A stretch of 64,000 bases of DNA, taken from Strigamia acuminata. Its lineage: Eukaryota > Arthropoda > Chilopoda > Geophilomorpha > Linotaeniidae. The stretch is taken from positions 730,501-794,500 of the forward strand of contig OX442318.1 of assembly GCA_949358305.1 (NCBI GenBank), in the 5' to 3' direction. A model generated the notes under the pieces. The model did not search any database, was not told the DNA's origin, and worked only from the letters and a program-made list of their open reading frames with translations. Of this stretch, positions 34,901 to 46,079 are shown piece after piece. Made by a program: the position numbers and the translations under genes. Each line of letters begins with the position of its first letter. Positions within the stretch are counted from its first letter, which is position 1.

Positions 34901-37488
34901 CCTCCGGCGCCTGGCTCTGCGCGCCGGCGAAGCGCCTTTCAATCGTCTACTGCGCGACTACGTGACCAAACATCACGGATGTTTGATTTCGTCCAAACAA
35001 ATATTCCAGCTTTATTTCCACCGTTTTCCTCGTGTCAAGTGGGTGCCGCGCAACTAAATATTGTTGTCAGTTTGCTCATTTTTGCCGTCTTTTCAGGGAT
35101 TTAACGATGGAGAATATTTATCGCGATTGGTTGGATTTTCCCGGCATGCCAAAAGTATGTGCACTAATTTAATTGGGTATTTTTTTTTACTTATATTATT
35201 TTTATTTTTTATTTTAGGATTTGTCTGATTTTAGAATTTCTTTGGATAATTCAATTTATCAAAGGATTGTTGAGGAGGTGATTCAACTTGTGGCTGGACG
35301 TGGGTGTGGTCATTCAAGGAGTGGTTAGAGCACACAATCTAAATAAAAAAATAGTTTTGTTTTTATTTGGCTTAAATAGGTCATAATTACTATTTATTGA
35401 CACAATCAGAAAGTTTTTGCACATAAAAAGTGCATTTATTATTATTAAAACTCATTTTTTAGTGCTTAAAATTCATTTTTAGTGCCTAAAACTTATTTTT
35501 TAGTGCCTAAAATTTATTTTTAGTGCCTAAAACTTATTTTTAGTGCCTCAAACTCATTTTTAAATGCTTAAAACTCATTTTTAGTGCCTAAAATTCATCT
35601 TTAAATGCTTAAAATTTATTTTTAGCGCCTAAAACTCATTTTTAGTGCCTAAAACTCATTTTTAGTGCCTAAAACTCATTTTTACTGCCTAAAACTCATT
35701 TTTAGTGCCTAAAATTCATTTTTAGTGCCTAAAATTCATTTTTAGTGCCTAAAATTCATTTTTAATGCCTAAAATTCATTTTTAAATGCTTAAAATTTAT
35801 TTTTAAATGCTTAAAATTCATTTTTAGTGCCTAAAATTCATTTTTAGTGCCTAAAACTCATTTTTAGTGCCTAAAATTCATTTTTGATAGCTAAAAATGC
35901 AGTTTTCATTTAAAAATTTGATTTTCTTGGCATTTCGAGTAGATTTTGTGTCGCTGGGAACCCTCGTCCTGCTTTTGGTTAAGTATTATGGGATGTGGGT
36001 TTAAATTAATGGCGGTTTTGCAAACAGGTGGGAAAATGGAAGGCGCTCAACCGGAATAATTCGAGGCGTGTGAAAACGATGCGTTTGCAAATGGAGTTGA
36101 ATCAAGTGAGTCAAAGTAAATGGTTGAATTAATGTCAGCGTTGTTTAATATTTGTTTTATTTTCTAGTTGGATGGTGACGAACTGGTGTTGTTTTTGGAG
36201 TTGATGCTCGAAATAAAACGTTTATCTGCAACCACTTTGTCGCTGTTGAGCGGCCATTTTGGTTTGGAGAAGAGAAATGCTCATGTGAATTTGAAATTTA
36301 AAGGAAAGGTTGTTATTGTTGATTAATTGTTTGTGTTTGGTTTTAGATTAAACATCGTTGGTTGGAGTTGGTGGTGAAACACGACTATCGGGAAGGTTAC
36401 GGAGCTTTGAGGGAGTTTCTCGAAGAGGATCAAGTAATTTTTCAACAAATGTTTAGCGACGGAATTGATTTTTTTTACAGAAAATGAATGTTTTATTTTC
36501 TTCGAGAAATTGAATTATTTTTATTAAAAGAATGAAATTTAGCGCAGAAAAAGTTAATTTAGGTCCAAAAATTTAATTTTTTGAAGGAATTATTTTATTT
36601 AGTTTGAAAAAATTCAATTTTTGAAGAAATTATTTTATTTTCTATGAAAATTTCATTTTTTGGATCAAAAAATTCAAATTTGGTTACAAAAAAAATTATT
36701 TTTGGACAAAAATATTTTTTTTTTTGGGGGGGGGGGGGATTCAAATTTTGGTAGGAAAATTCAGTTTTGGTCCGAAAAAACTTCAATTTTGGTCCAAAAA
36801 TTCATTTTTTGTCGCAAAAAATCCATTAAAAAAATCCCTTTTGGTCTGAAAAATCCAATTTTGATCGTAAATATTTTATTTCTTTTGAAAAATTCAATTT
36901 TGGTCCATAAAACTTCAATTTTGGTCCCAAAAACTTCAATTTTGGTCTCAAAAACTTCAATTTTGGTCCCAAAAACTTCAATTTTGGTCCAAATATTCAT
37001 TTTTTCTCCCAAAAAAATCCATTAAAAAAATCCAATTTTGGTCTGAAAAATCCAATTTTGATCGCAAATATTTTATTTCTATACAAAAAAAAAATTAAAT
37101 TTGCTCCGAAAAATAATTTTTTGACGAAAATATTAGATTTTCTTCCAAATCCACCGATCCCACACCACTTTTTCCCAACAATAAATTCACCCTCAACTAT
37201 TTTTCCACCAATCAACAAACCCTCAACCACATACCCAAATACCACCAAACTCAAGCCAACACCTGGCAACCCTCCATTCCACCCCAACCAAACTACAATG
37301 CACCAATTATTAAAAAACACCTTTGATTCCTTCTTCCACAGTCAATGGGAATTTACCTGTACAGCGAACTCATCAACTCCGGCCTCAAAAACCAACACCG
37401 ACTCGCCAAATCAACATTCAACCACTTACGCAACGAACTCGACGTCCCCCAACGCAAAACGATCGAAAAAATGCTGACAAATAATTAA
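31901..37488 (+). CDS. AOPEP: Aminopeptidase O-like M1 zinc metallopeptidase
   Basis: Removes N-terminal residues from peptides. Exons: 31901-32394, 32457-32623, 32696-32825, 33386-33518, 33576-33884, 34707-35038, 35097-35154, 35218-35277, 36028-36105, 36168-36284, 36347-36433, 37342-37488; 703 residues. The zinc site is HELCH, then 18 residues, then Glu of WLSEGFAT, a perfect HEXXH-X18-E. Matches to vertebrate AOPEP include DDLPLLANVDEILIRHY-like N-terminus, NNRSLVPCQEPPVAMATWQ, MSTLALAIGYW, SQVHYLKGYFLLRRLA and the C-terminal MGIYLYSELI segment. The usual M1 GXMEN substrate motif is replaced by SLGLANPH, as in AOPEP orthologues. Human AOPEP is about 819 residues; the charged N-terminal insert is missing here. 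Introns hold different tandem arrays. Confidence 0.93.
32830..33230. repeat. 20-bp array in an AOPEP intron
   Basis: Thirteen or so copies of AAAAAATTCAATTTTAGTCC, perfect from about 33000 to 33200, with degenerate GTGAATTTTGACTC copies before them. It fills most of a 560-bp intron. Confidence 0.93.
33519..33575 (+). other. 57-bp in-frame intron or retained coding segment in AOPEP
   Basis: The stretch starts GTATTT, ends CCTCCAG after a pyrimidine run, is 57 bases long and has no stop in frame, so keeping it adds 19 residues (VFKNKDKKIS...). Homologues have no such insert, so splicing is the better model, but both products are readable. Confidence 0.55.
34098..34610. repeat. 21-bp array in an AOPEP intron
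   Basis: CATTTTAACACGTCAAAAATG repeats with variants (ACGTTTCAAAATG, AATTTAACACGTC). It fills most of the 33885-34706 intron. Confidence 0.9.
35440..35890. repeat. 20-bp array in an AOPEP intron
   Basis: About 22 copies of CCTAAAACTCATTTTTAGTG with C/T drift, inside the 35278-36027 intron. Confidence 0.92.
36530..37130. repeat. ~21-bp array in the last AOPEP intron
   Basis: TTCAATTTTGGTCCCAAAAAC and relatives, clean around 36890-36990 and degenerate elsewhere, with one poly-G run near 36725. Confidence 0.85.
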
Positions 37489-37877
37489 AAATCGATGGAA
37501 AAACGACTAAAAACTCGATTAATCGTCAAACTGCTCGGCCAACACTCGGGAGGTTTGTGACGGGGTCACGAGAGCCTAATGATGATAAAGGTCATTGGCA
37601 CATTTCGTTTCTCATTGTATTTCCGGCTCTTTGCGTTTCAAGGTCGACGCTCTTGACCTCGACTCGGATCCGCGTCACCTTGTGACGAAAAGGATCGATT
37701 CGAGCGAGGCATGTTTGGCGAAAGAAGAGAGGATTTGCGCGTCCATTCCGATGGGTTAAGCCGTTCCCCAGGGATTTCCCGTCCTTTCTAGGTCGAGTTT
37801 TGTCTCTTCTTTTTCGCACGACTTTTTTCCCTCCATTTGGTGCGTTCGGTGCTCAGTTGCGCGTTTGTTCGCTCGAA

Positions 37878-40800
37878 ATGAAGACTGGCGGTACTGTGGG
37901 AGTCGTTTTGCTGTTTTGTGTGAGCGATGCACTTATTGCGAGGGTTTTTGACTGGGCGAGTGATAGGGCGGATAAAACACGTGAGTTTTGCGCAGATTTG
38001 GTCGAGTTTGTTTTATTTTTTTTTTAAATATATTTTTTTTTTATTTTTAGTTTTGACTCGGTGTTATGGAGAATATGGGTGTTTTTCGATTGGTGGTAAA
38101 TTTGTGTCGGTGCAGCGGCCTCTTAATTTGTTTCCGGCGAGTCCGGATGAAATTGGGGTGAAGATTTTGCTGTTGACGAGGAGTAATCCTCATGAAGCGC
38201 AGGTGGGACTAAAACTACGTGCAAGATTGACCAAAATTTATATTTTTGGGGAGAAAGATGAAATTTTTGGATGGAAAATTGATTTTTTTGGATAAAAAAT
38301 TGATTTTTTGGATGAAAATTGATTTTTTGGGTGAAAATTGATTTTTTGGGGGAAAATTGATTTTTTGGATGAAAAATTGATTTTTTGGATGAATAATTGA
38401 TTTTTTGGATGAAAATTGATTTTTTGGGTGAAAATTGATTTTTTGGGTGAAAATTGATTTTTTGGATGAAAAATTGATTTTTTGGATGAATAATTGATTT
38501 TTTGGATGAAAATTGATTTTTTGGGTGAAAATTGATTTTTTGGGTGAAAATTGATTTTTTGGATGAAAAATTGATTTTTTTTTGATGAAAAATTGATTTT
38601 TTTTTGATGAAAAATTGATTTTTTGGATAAAAAATTGATTTTTTTGGATGAAAAATTGATTTTTTGGATGAAAAATTGATTTTTTGGATGAAAAATTGAT
38701 TTTTTGGATGAAAAATTGATTCTTTGGATGAAAAATTGATTTTTTGGATGACAAATTGATTTTTTTTTTTGGATGAAATTTTTTTTTGGATGAAAATTTT
38801 TTTTTTTTAGATAAAAATGACTAAACATCATTTTTTCCATCCCAAAATGATAAAAATCGTTTTTTTTTCTATCCAAAAGTTATTAAAAATAGTTTTTTCT
38901 TTTCCAAAAATGATTTAAAATCGTTTTTTTGTATCTAGAATTGACGAAAGATGCGTCTTTTTTTCAAAAAAGACACAATTCGTCACATAACGACTTTTAA
39001 AATTGCTTATTATTGCAGATATTAGAAGCGACCACCCCATCAATAAGAAACTCAAGCTTCCGCTACGACGTCCCCATCAAATTCATCATCCACGGTTTCC
39101 TCGAAGATGGACGCAAACGCTGGGTCAAAGTCCGACAACCCTCATTTTCCAACAAAAAACACACAATAATTCAATTAATTTCCAAAAATCTGTAGAAAAT
39201 GGCGCACGAATTACTCCGCAGAGGAAACTTCAACGTGATCTGCGTCGACTGGAAGCACGGCGCCGTACCCCCCTACACGCAAGCCGTCGCCAACACCCGC
39301 TTGGTGGGCGCCATCTTAGCCCACTTCATCCGCTTCCTCCGCGTAATTAAGCCCGAAAAAGTTAAATGAAATCAAATTAAACCGAATTAATTTTGTAGAT
39401 GACAAAATTGACACTACCGACCGAATACATGCACGTGATTGGGCACAGCTTAGGGGCCCACATTGGGGGCTACATCGGCGAACGACTCAACAAAATGGGC
39501 CGCATAACTGGTAAGAATTTGGGAAAAAATTGGAAAAAAATGAGAAAAATTTGGGAAAAAATGGGAAAAGATTGGGAAAAAGTTGGGAAAAAAATTAGAA
39601 AAAAATGGGAAAAAAATTGGTAAAAAATGAGAAAAAATTGGGAAAAAATTGGAAAAAAAATTTGAAAAAAAATTTTGAAAAATAATTTTGAAAAAGAAAA
39701 ATCGGGGGGGGGGGGAAATCGGGGGGGGGAAAAAAAATCGGGTGATAAAATCGGGGAAAAAAATCGGGGAAAAAATCGGGGGAAAAAATCGGAGGAAGAA
39801 ATCGGGGGGAAAAATCGGAGGAAAAAATTGGAGGAAAAAATCGGAGGAAAAAATCGGGGGAAAAAATCGGAGGAAAAAATCAAAGGAAAAAATCGGAGGA
39901 AGAAATCGGGGAAAAAAATCGGAGGAAAAAATCGGAGGAAAAAATCGGAGGAAAAAATCGGGGGAAAAAATCGGGGGAAAAAATCGGAGGAAAAAATCGG
40001 AGGAAAAAATCGGAGGAAAAAATCGGAGGAAAAAATCGGAGGAAAAAATCGGAGGAAAAAATCGGAGGAAAAAATCGGAGGAAAAAATCGGGGGAAAAAA
40101 TCGGGGGAAAAAATCGGAGGAAAAAATCGGAGGAAAAAATCGGAAGAAAAAATCGGAGGAAAAAATCGGGGGAAAAAATCGGGGGAAAGAATCGGGGAAA
40201 AAATCCGAGGAAAAAATCGGAGGAAAAAATCGGGGGAAAAAATCGGGGAAAAAATCGGGGGAAAAAATCGGAGGAAGAAATCGGAGGAAAAAATCGGGGG
40301 AAAAAATCGGGGGAAAAAATCGGGGGAAATAATCGGAGGAAATAATCGGAGGAAAAAATTGGAGGAAAAAATCGGAGGAAAAAATCGGAGGAAAAAATCG
40401 GGGGAAAAAATCGGGGGAAAAAATCGGAGGAAAAAAATCGGAGGAAAAAATCGGAGGAAAAAATCGGAGGAAAAAATCGGAGGAAAAAATCGGAGGAAAA
40501 AATCGGGGGAAAAAATCGGGGGAAAGAATCGGGGAAAAAATCGGGGGAAAAAATCGGGGGAAAAAATCGGAGGAAATAATCGGAGGAAAAAATCGGAGGA
40601 AAAAATCGGAGGAAAAAATCGGAGGAAAAAATCGGAGGAAAAAATCGGAGGAAAAAATCGGAGGAAAAAATCGGAGGAAAAAATCGGGGGAAAAAATCGG
40701 GGGAAAAAATCGGGGGAAAAAATCGGGGGAAAAAATCGGAGGAAAAAATCGGAGGAAAAAATCGGAGGAAAAAATCGGAGGAAAAAATCGGAGGAAAAAA

Positions 40801-42868
40801 TCGGAGGAAAAAATCGGAGGAAGAAATCGGGGGAAGAAATCGGGGGAAAAAATCGGGGGAAAAAATCGGAGGAAAAAATCGGAGGAAAAAATCGGGGGAA
40901 AAAATCGGGGAAAAAATCGGGGGAAGAAATCGGAGGAAGAAATCGGAGGAAAAAATCGGGGGAGAAAATCGGGGGAAAAAATCGGGGGGAAAAATCGGGG
41001 GGAAAAATCGGGGGGAAAAATCGGGGGAAAAAATTGGGGGGAAAAATCGGGGGAAAAAATCGGAGGAAAAAATCGGAGGAAAAAATCGGGGGAAAAAATC
41101 GGGGGAAAGAATCGGGGGAAAGAATCGGGGGAAAGAATCGGGGGAAAAAATCGGGGGAAAAAATCGGGGGAAAAAATCGGGGGAAAAAATCGGAGGAAAT
41201 AATCGGAGGAAAAAATCGGAAGAAAAAATCGGGGGAAAAAATCGGGGGAAAAAATCGAAGGAAAAAAATCGGGGGAAAAAAATCGGGGGAAAAAATCGGG
41301 GGAAAGAATCGGGGGAAAGAATCGGGGGAAAAAATCGGGGGAAAAAATCGGGGGAAATAATCGGAAGAAAAAATCGGGGGAAAAAATCGGGGAAAAAATC
41401 GGGGAAAAAATCGGGGGAAAAAATCGGGAGACAAATCGGAGGAAATAATAGGGGTAAATAATCGGGGAAAAACATCGGGAGGAAAAATCGGGGGAAAAAA
41501 TTGGGGGAAAAAATCGGGGGAAAAATCGGGGGAAAAAAATCGGGGGAAAAATGGGAAAAAAATGGGAAAAATTGAAAAGAATAATTATGTTTTTTTAACA
41601 TTTTATTCACATTTTATCAATCTAGGCTTAGACCCGGCATTGCCGTACTTCGAAAACACTCATCCGATGGTCCGTCTCGACCCCAGCGACGCCATCTTAG
41701 TCGACGTGATCCACACAGACGCCGGGTCGCTCTTCCACGGAGGTTTCGGCATGGGCTCGCCGTGCGGCCATCTCGATTTCTACCCTAACGGCGGAACACG
41801 GCAACCTGGCTGCTCCGACAACATCATCCAATCCATCAGCAGACAAAACGGAGACTTATACGACGGTAAACCAACAAAAAACACAAAAAACATTAATCTC
41901 CAACATCAATTTCCACTCCAGGAATGCAGAAATACATCGGCTGCAGCCATATCCGGGCCCACGACTACTTCATCGAGTCCATCAACCCACCGTGCCCCTT
42001 CCTGGGCACCCAATGCGCCTCGTACGAGGATTTCCTCTCGGGCGAATGCTTCAACTGCGGCCCGAACGGCGACCGATGCGCCCCGATGGGCTACCACGCG
42101 GTCCTCTGGTCCAACACTTCGATCCCATTTCATCGCCCGGTCAAAATGTTCCTCCGCACGGGCTCCGAAGCTCCATTTTGTCGTCAGTGGGTCGTCGCGC
42201 ATTTAAATTTAACCTAAAAATGAATTTATGTCCATTTTTTCCTCCAGGTTATCACCACCGCGTCGAAATCGCAATGGCCGACGATTTGTTGTGGACAACC
42301 GAACGAAACGGGAAGTTAATGGCGACGTTGACCAACATTTATGGATTTACGAGCCAAGTTGCGCTGAATAAAGAGTAAAAAATCGTCTCGAAATGAATGA
42401 AATGAAATAAATTTGAGGTTTTTATTTATTTTTTCCCTCTAGCGACGTGAAATTCTATCCGGGGTCGACGTATTTGTTTCTGATCGCCACCACCGACTCG
42501 GCGCCATTGCGCGAAATACGGCTAAGATGGCGGCCATCGTCGAACGTCATCAACCAGCTAACATGGCGCATGCTGGGCGCAAATCGCGCGCAAATCCACG
42601 TCGACACGATCCAAATAATTAATTTAGAAACCGGAATCAGGTCAGAAAACGATTTTTATTAATGTTTTTTAATTTTTTAATTCGTCATTTCGTCGCCAGG
42701 AGTAAATTTTGTGTGCGAGACACACTCGATCCGGAAGACGCCATTACTATTGAAGCGAGCCGGATTTGCGTCGACCACAGAGCCGATAAAAAATCCTTTC
42801 CTACGTCTTCCAACACGAGCAGTTTGTTTTCCAATTTAGTCGACAGAGTTCTGCAGATTTTATCTTGA
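37878..42868 (+). CDS. Secreted pancreatic-lipase-family triacylglycerol lipase 1
   Basis: Exons: 37878-37980, 38051-38202, 39019-39129, 39196-39342, 39399-39510, 41626-41865, 41922-42182, 42248-42374, 42443-42640, 42700-42868; 539 residues. A signal peptide opens the protein (MKTGGTVGVVLLFCVSDALIA). The nucleophile serine is in GHSLGAH, the acid in GLDPALPYFE, and the histidine in CSHIRAHDYF, so the triad is complete. [18 protein letters not shown] and [10 protein letters not shown] are family signatures. A C-terminal PLAT-like region follows (YHHRVEIAMADD...). It is probably extracellular and hydrolyses lipid esters; substrate class is not known. The donor after exon 3 (GTCCGA) is weak. The 39511-41625 intron is almost entirely a 13-bp array. 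A paralogue follows downstream. Confidence 0.9.
38235..38790. repeat. 19-21-bp array in a lipase 1 intron
   Basis: TTGATTTTTTGGATGAAAAA and GGTGAAAA variants repeat about 27 times. The minus strand is open as Ser-Lys-Lys-Ser-Ile-Phe-like repeats of up to 212 codons, which are by-products of the array. Confidence 0.9.
39700..41560. repeat. 13-bp array filling a lipase 1 intron (~1.9 kb)
   Basis: About 140 units of AAAAAATCGGAGG / AAAAAATCGGGGG. Since 13 is prime to three, three units encode the same 13-residue peptide in every frame: on the plus strand KKSEEKIGGKNRR-like and on the minus strand FFPPIFSSDFFLR-like. Runs of 561, 576 and 654 codons result. They sit in an intron, begin in non-repeat junk and have no homology, so I do not call them genes. 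Confidence 0.93.
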
Positions 42869-43134
42869 GATTTATTACGAAATTTTTAAATAAAAACATC
42901 AACTTTAAAAAAATCCTTTTTGTTCGTTTTTATTGTTCTCAAAATGGCGCGTGCGTGTGAGATAAAGCAAAACGAATTGCAAAGAGACAAGAGAAACGAA
43001 TACCAACGAATACCACGCCCAGGAAAACGAGTCCTAGTATTTAAGTTGCACGCGAAACGTGCAATTTGCACTTCGGCCTTGGCGCGCTGGCAGACACCGA
43101 GCAGCACGGAATCCAATTCGCCCGAGCGACATCT

Positions 43135-46054
43135 ATGGACGGTTTCCTCCTTTTTGGTGACTATTTCGAAAAATCGGCGGTTCAACGTCTTTTAAACGAC
43201 TTTTTCGACAGCCGCCATCAAATGTTTCGGTGAATTGGGTTGTTTTCCGGTCGATGGACCTTTCCGGTGCTCCCAACGACCGATTAGCGTGTCTCCGTTC
43301 GCACCTGACGTAATCAACGCGAGTTTCCTGCTCTACACTCGGCGGGCGCCGACGTCTCCGCAAGTGAGAATTAATAATATTTGTCTTTTTTCGTCTTTTT
43401 GGGAAATAAAAACCTTTTTTGAAGGTGTTTTCGCTCGGCGGGGCGTCGAATGCGACGTTGTTTGGTGCGTGGAGGCAGAGTAAGGTGATCGTTCACGGGT
43501 TCCAGGAGGATGGGTTCAGTAAAGAGTGGATAAGGTCGATGGTGGCGGGTTTGTTGCGGAGCGCCGATTTCAATGTGTTTGTTGTGGATTGGGCCGGTGG
43601 AGCGCACTTGCCGTATCATCAGGCGGTGGCTAACGCCAGGGTTGTTGGCAGCATCGTTGCGAGGCTCATTCACTTGCTGCAGGTATAGTACCGTTACTTT
43701 TAGAACGAAAAATTAATTTGTTTGCCTTGAAATAACGTTTTTATGTGAGAAAACGAATTTTTTAACGTATTTTTACGTAGCAATATGTATTTTAAGTGTT
43801 AAAATCACTTTTTAAACGTTAAAATCACTTTTTAAACGTTAAAGCCACTTTATCTAACGTAAAATCGTTTTTTCTAACGTAAAAACGCTTTTTCTAACGT
43901 ACAACCACTTTTTCTAGCGTAAAACCGCTTTTTCTAACGTAAAACCGCTTCTTCTAATGCAAGACCACTTTTTTAAACGTTAAAATCACTTTTTCTAACG
44001 TTTTTATGTGAGAAAACGAATTTTTTAACGTATTTTTATGTAGCAATATGTATTTTAAGTGTTAAAACCACTTTTTAAACGTTAAAGCCACTTTATCTAA
44101 CGTAAAATCGCTTTTTCTAACGTAAAACCGCTTAATCTAACATAAAACCGCTTTTTCTAACGTACAACCACTTTTTCTAGCGTAAAACCGCTTCTTCTAA
44201 CGTTTTTATGTGAGAAAACGAATTTTTTAACGTATTTTTACATAGCAATATGTATTGTAAGTGTAAAAACCACTTTTTAAACGTTAAAGCCACTTTATCT
44301 AACGTAAAACCGCTTTTTCTAACGTAAAATCTTTTTCTACAGTAAAACCCCTTTTTCTGATAAAAAAAAAGAAACTTTTTTAACGCAAAAACCACTTTTT
44401 AACGGAAAAGAACTCTTTTAAACGTTAAAACACTATTTTAAAGTAAATAGCACTTTGCAATTGTATTTTAACGTGAAAACTTCTTTGGAATTGTATTTTA
44501 ACGTAAAAACCTCTTTGGAATTGTATTTTAACGTAAAACGATTTTTTGACGTAAAAACGACTTTTTTTTTTGTGAGAACGACTTTTGAAATGCAAATGCT
44601 CTTTCGCCCCAGTCCTGTCAATCTCAATTATTGCATTTGGTTTTGTAATTTAATTACTAGACGAGCAGGAATGCCACCGCCGAATCATTTCATTTGATCG
44701 GACACAGTCTCGGCGCGCACATCGCCGGATACGCCGGCCAACGAACCCCGCGCCTCGGTCGCATTACCGGTAAAACAAGCTCGAATTTCCCGAAAAAAAA
44801 TAAAAACGTTTTTAAAAATTTTTTTTATTCAAATTGCTTTAAGGATTGGATCCAGCACAACCCTACTTCGAAGACACTGACCAAATCGTCAGATTGGATC
44901 CATCGGACGCGAGTTTCGTCGATGTCATTCACACGGATGCGAAGCCATTTTGGCGCGGCGGTAAACATTGGAAACATTCAAAAATGGCGCCTTGAAAAAA
45001 TGGCGCCTCAACCAATTCACAATTTTCTACAAATTCAGGTATGGGAATGCACAAACAGTGCGGACATTTAGATTTCTACCCGAACGGAGGTAAAAATCAA
45101 CCAGGCTGTAAAAAAAACGGGATGAAGGCATTTTTTAACGAGGAAAACAATTTTGTTTACGGTAAATATTCAAAAATAGTTGACAAATCTCTCGCTAGGC
45201 GAATATGATTTTATTCCTATTTCCCGTAGGGTTGCGTCAGTTGTTGACGTGCAATCACAAACGTGCGTATACTTTATTCACCGAGTCAATAAGTTCCGAA
45301 TGTCCATTTATATCGATTCCATGTCGATCTCATTCGGCCTTTCGACGTGGGGAATGTTTCACGTGCGGTCAGTTGGGTCAAGATTGCAATTTGATGGGAT
45401 TCAAAGCGGACAAAACCAACGAACCAACTGGAAAATCGATCAAATACTTCCTCGATACATCATCCCGTGCACCACACTGCCGTAAGACCCCGAATTCCAG
45501 TCCAGTTGTGAATCTGATCGATGTTATTTTACACTAAACGTGCATTCACAACTGTACTGGGAATTGGTAGAAATTTAATAATTCATTAAAATCTCCATTT
45601 AGAATTCCAGAATCGAATAACTGTCAATCTTAAGAAATGGTCCGGACATTCCGGGACTTTACTACTTTATATTTTACAAAATCGGACCAACAAACGTATA
45701 CGAATTAAATTACGCGTAAAAACGAAATCGAAGCCCTCAATGTCGGCCATCTTTACTTCGTCCGCGCCGATCATTTGGGCGAAAATCGTCGCAAAATGGC
45801 GGTCGGATGCGCACGTTCGAGTCAATCCCTTCACTTATTTCAACGGAAACATTCCAAAAATGTGTATCGGGCGTATCGTGATCGACAGCATCAATTCCGA
45901 CCGAGAGTGAGTACAAAATGGCCGAACAAAATGGCGTCGTTTAATATTTTGTTTTTTGTTTAGAATTTCCAGTTTGAAGTTTCGAGCGAGTAAAGACGAG
46001 ACGTGTAGAGGTGACGAAAAACAAATTTTTATTGTAAAAGGGATAAACACATGA
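43135..46054 (+). CDS. Pancreatic-lipase-family lipase 2 (tandem paralogue)
   Basis: Exons: 43135-43156 (tentative), 43212-43363, 43425-43682, 44661-44769, 44844-44960, 45039-45161, 45230-45481, 45603-45906, 45964-46054; 475 residues. The catalytic serine is in [13 protein letters not shown], the acid in [10 protein letters not shown], and the histidine in [10 protein letters not shown]. Several intron positions match lipase 1 (after RITG, after the FVYG/LYDG turn, after APHC), showing tandem duplication. Lipase 2 has an extra intron at RGG and lacks one where lipase 1 has it before VKFYPG. The first exon gives only MDGFLLFAA before KCFGELGCF, too short for a normal signal peptide, so the true start may be missed. 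It ends 25 bases before the DMAP1 stop on the other strand. Confidence 0.87.
43780..44550. repeat. 20-bp array in a lipase 2 intron
   Basis: CTTTTTCTAACGTAAAACCG and variants repeat. A longer block (ACGTTTTTATGTGAGAAAAC...GTATTTTAAGTGTTAAAA) itself recurs three times (about 43730, 44000, 44205), so there is higher-order structure. Confidence 0.9.
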
Positions 46055-46079
46055 AAATGTCGGATATTTGAGAGTTTGA
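46055..46079. other. 25-bp gap between convergent stop codons
   Basis: Lipase 2 (+) stops at 46052-46054 and DMAP1 (-) at 46080-46082. Each 3' untranslated region must therefore run through the other gene's coding exon. Confidence 0.85.

Noticed and set aside
38215-38876. 179- and 212-codon minus-strand frames (SKKSIFHPKNQF repeats)
   Set aside because: Array of ~20-bp units in an intron; no gene context.
39470-41610. Open frames of 561-654 codons on both strands (KKSEEKIGG / FFPPIFSSDFF)
   Set aside because: Products of the 13-bp array in a lipase intron.
45603-45906. Possible frameshift or missing intron in lipase 2 near 45720
   Set aside because: Frame 0 continues with clear similarity to lipase 1 ([15 protein letters not shown] against DSAPLREIRLRWR), so no break is needed.
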